Shown: in pieces, positions 62,555 to 64,000 of the stretch
How positions within the stretch are numbered: the first letter of the stretch is position 1
Layout: every line of letters starts with the position of its first letter
Source of the DNA: Nitrospira sp.
Lineage (GTDB): Bacteria > Nitrospirota > Nitrospiria > Nitrospirales > Nitrospiraceae
NCBI GenBank assembly: GCA_029194675.1
Contig: JARFXP010000001.1
Location: 744,001-808,000, forward strand
Length of the DNA: 64,000 bases
Direction: 5' to 3'
Notes under the pieces: generated by a model
The model's input: the letters and a program-made list of their open reading frames with translations, nothing else
The model's database searches: none
What the model was told of the DNA's origin: nothing
Translations under genes and position numbers: made by a program

Positions 62555-62612
62555 ACGGTTTTCGGAACAACACGGTAGCTCGTCTCACACCTAACGTTTC
62601 ACTTCTCAGGGG
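62543..62612. repeat. intergenic heptad inverted repeat, GTGAAAC type
   Basis: The right arm on the complement reads GAGAAGTGAAACGTTAGGTG, then TGAGACGAGC (units GTGAAAC, GTTAGGT, GTGAGAC). The left arm is short (GGCGTGAACGG) and lies over the stop codon of the preceding gene. The weakest of the seven loci. Confidence 0.4.
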
Positions 62613-62618
62613 TTCTCG

Positions 62619-63710
62619 ATGAAACAATCCCCCCTTCACATGCAACATGCCCAACTTGGAGCGACGTTTGAGGACGTCACCGGCTGGGAAATACCGGCCC
62701 ACTATGGCGACGTTGCGGCCGAACATCGTGCCGTCCGCCACACCGTGGGGATAGCCGATCTCTCCCATCGCGGCAAGCTCCGAGTCACGGGCGAGGATCG
62801 TGTGAAGTGGCTGCAAAGCGTCATCAGCAACGACATCCTTCCCCTCCAACCAGGGCAAGGCCGTTATTCCAGTTTTTTGACCCACAAAGGCAAGATGCTC
62901 ACATACTTCCGCCTGTATATGCAGACAGAAGCCGTCATGCTGGAAGACGTCGGCGAGATCGGGGACACCACGTTCCAGGCCCTACGCAAGTTCCTGCTCT
63001 ACGGGACCAAAGCCAAGATGGAAAACTGTGCCGAGAGCTGGGGGCTGCTGTTGATCAGCGGACCGAAGGCTCTGCATGTGGTGCAATCCGCGTTCGGTGT
63101 GGACGTCACGGACGTAAAGCCGGTCGATTTTGTCACCGCACAGATCAGCGGACATCACGCCCTGGTGTTACGCACCGAAGAAACGGGAGAAGTTGATATT
63201 GAAGTGCTGCTCCCCACGGATGGCCTCCTAGCCGCTTGGACCAGTGCCATGCAGGTCGGAGACAAGTACGGCATGAGGGCATTCGGAACCCACACGCGAG
63301 AAGCCTTGCGCCTCGAAGCGGGCCTCCCGAAGGCCGGAGCTGATTTGAACGAAGAGATTGTGCCCCCAGAAGCTAATCTTGAGGAAAAGGCTTTCAGCCT
63401 GAACAAAGGGTGCTATCCGGGACAAGAAGTCGTTGCACGGATGGATACCTACGGCAATGTGCGCCGCAAGCTCGTCGGGCTTGTCCTAAAGGATTCAGTC
63501 GTTCCGTCGCATGGAGCCAAACTATACAGTGGTGATCGCGAAGTAGGCTGGATCAGCAGCGCCGTCCATTCACCCCAGCTCAATAAGGTCATTGCCTTCG
63601 GATTTCCTCTGCGCGACTTCAGCAAGCCTGGCACGGATCTGGCCGTGGAATTTGAGAGTGGCAGACATCCGGCCACCGTTCAGACCCTGCCCTTCTACGC
63701 CAAACAGTAA
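62619..63710 (+). CDS. YgfZ/GcvT-family folate-binding protein
   Basis: 363 aa. GWEIPAHYGDVAAEHRAVRH and IADLSHRGKLRVTGEDRVKW are the aminomethyltransferase-like N part. The signature NKGCYPGQEVVARMDTYGNV carries the YgfZ motif K-G-C-Y-x-G-Q-E with its conserved Cys, which is not found in true GcvT. YgfZ assists iron-sulfur cluster assembly with tetrahydrofolate. Length is slightly greater than in Escherichia coli. Confidence 0.88.
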   Translation: MKQSPLHMQHAQLGATFEDVTGWEIPAHYGDVAAEHRAVRHTVGIADLSHRGKLRVTGEDRVKWLQSVISNDILPLQPGQGRYSSFLTHKGKMLTYFRLYMQTEAVMLEDVGEIGDTTFQALRKFLLYGTKAKMENCAESWGLLLISGPKALHVVQSAFGVDVTDVKPVDFVTAQISGHHALVLRTEETGEVDIEVLLPTDGLLAAWTSAMQVGDKYGMRAFGTHTREALRLEAGLPKAGADLNEEIVPPEANLEEKAFSLNKGCYPGQEVVARMDTYGNVRRKLVGLVLKDSVVPSHGAKLYSGDREVGWISSAVHSPQLNKVIAFGFPLRDFSKPGTDLAVEFESGRHPATVQTLPFYAKQ

Positions 63711-63731
63711 CACCAGGCCTCACGAAGACAT

Positions 63732-64000
63732 ATGTCCGTTGGTGAACAGGAAGACAGCGTACAAACCACTCCGTATCATGAGGCAGGTGAACTTGCGGGA
63801 ATCACTCGCTTGGTGGACGAATTTTACGTCAATATGGACAGGCTGCCTGAAGCCGAAACCATCAGAAGTATGCATCCCTCGGATTTAACTGAATCGCGCA
63901 AGAAGCTGACCTATTTCCTGTGCGGCTGGCTTGGTGGTCCCAAGCTGTTTCAGCAGCACTATGGGCCGATCAGCATTCCGGGATTCCACAAAAAGTTTCC
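63732..64000 (+). CDS. group II truncated haemoglobin, 3' part beyond the window
   Basis: 89 codons visible from the ATG at 63732, cut by the right edge. ELAGITRLVDEFYVNMDRLP, then HPSDLTESRKKLTYFLCGWL, GGPKLFQQHYG and then GFHKKF match the TrHb2 family (B-helix Phe/Tyr, E-helix region, and the proximal His still to come or in PGFHKKF). Such globins bind O2 or NO and can protect respiration. Confidence 0.9.
   Translation, partial: MSVGEQEDSVQTTPYHEAGELAGITRLVDEFYVNMDRLPEAETIRSMHPSDLTESRKKLTYFLCGWLGGPKLFQQHYGPISIPGFHKKF

Overview
The window looks like chromosomal DNA of a Nitrospira-type bacterium (Nitrospirota). This is an inference from gene content, not from a marker gene. The supporting genes are a TPR-secretin-cohesin protein with pseudopilins, a sulfide-type Thi4 thiazole synthase beside ThiC, a complete pqqABCDE set, an acyl-ACP synthetase fused to a lysophospholipid-type transporter, and an Rh-type (not Amt-type) ammonium channel. 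In Nitrospira, Rh-type channels have been reported mainly from complete ammonia oxidisers (comammox), so a comammox strain is possible. No amo, hao or nxr gene lies in the window, so this is untested.

Layout. 0-5 kb (minus strand): a BACON/FN3 surface protein, a secretin, two pseudopilins and a coiled-coil lipoprotein that runs off the left edge. 5-6.1 kb: a decayed ISL3-type transposase. 6.1-18 kb: ordinary metabolism, comprising a polyprenyl synthase, a DUF1015 protein, an NtrC-type regulator, AmgK/MurU-like peptidoglycan-recycling genes, VanZ, a GH57 glycosidase, GalT, a CCA-adding enzyme and a small ThiS-like carrier. 18-22.5 kb: an accessory stretch with a lysine-rich secreted peptide, an FN3 lipoprotein, tRNA-Arg(ACG), an intact IS1380-family element with terminal inverted repeats and a 5-bp target duplication, inserted into an older decayed relative, a frameshifted GGTLPGGTV repeat protein and a glgX fragment.

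22.6-27.1 kb: one tightly overlapping operon, pqqA-B-C-D-E, then an unannotated 32-codon membrane peptide, then a secreted PQQ-type sugar dehydrogenase, so cofactor synthesis and its likely user are coupled. A second GGTLPGGTV protein lies beyond it, so the two repeat proteins bracket the pqq locus. 29-34 kb: small and damaged genes, including a glyoxalase/receiver chimera, and two convergent LuxR-type response regulators. 33.9-38.7 kb: Rh channel, thiD, an orphan haem-copper-oxidase-like membrane protein and a hydrolase. 38.8-42 kb: a defence-like island with BrnT/BrnA, a pilT fragment, a HigB/HigA-like pair, an FRG-domain protein and a duplicated methyltransferase tail, with four copies of a short degenerate repeat.

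42-64 kb: housekeeping genes prmA, a membrane MutS-like ATPase, the Aas/LplT fusion, uppP, ileS-lspA and nadA, then a TPP riboswitch with terminator in front of thiC-thi4, followed by a TPR protein, a pseudo-receiver, a YgfZ/GcvT-like protein and a group II truncated haemoglobin cut by the right edge.

The most unusual non-coding signal is a set of seven intergenic imperfect hairpins whose arms are runs of degenerate 7-base units. All lie between co-directional genes or ahead of the tRNA.
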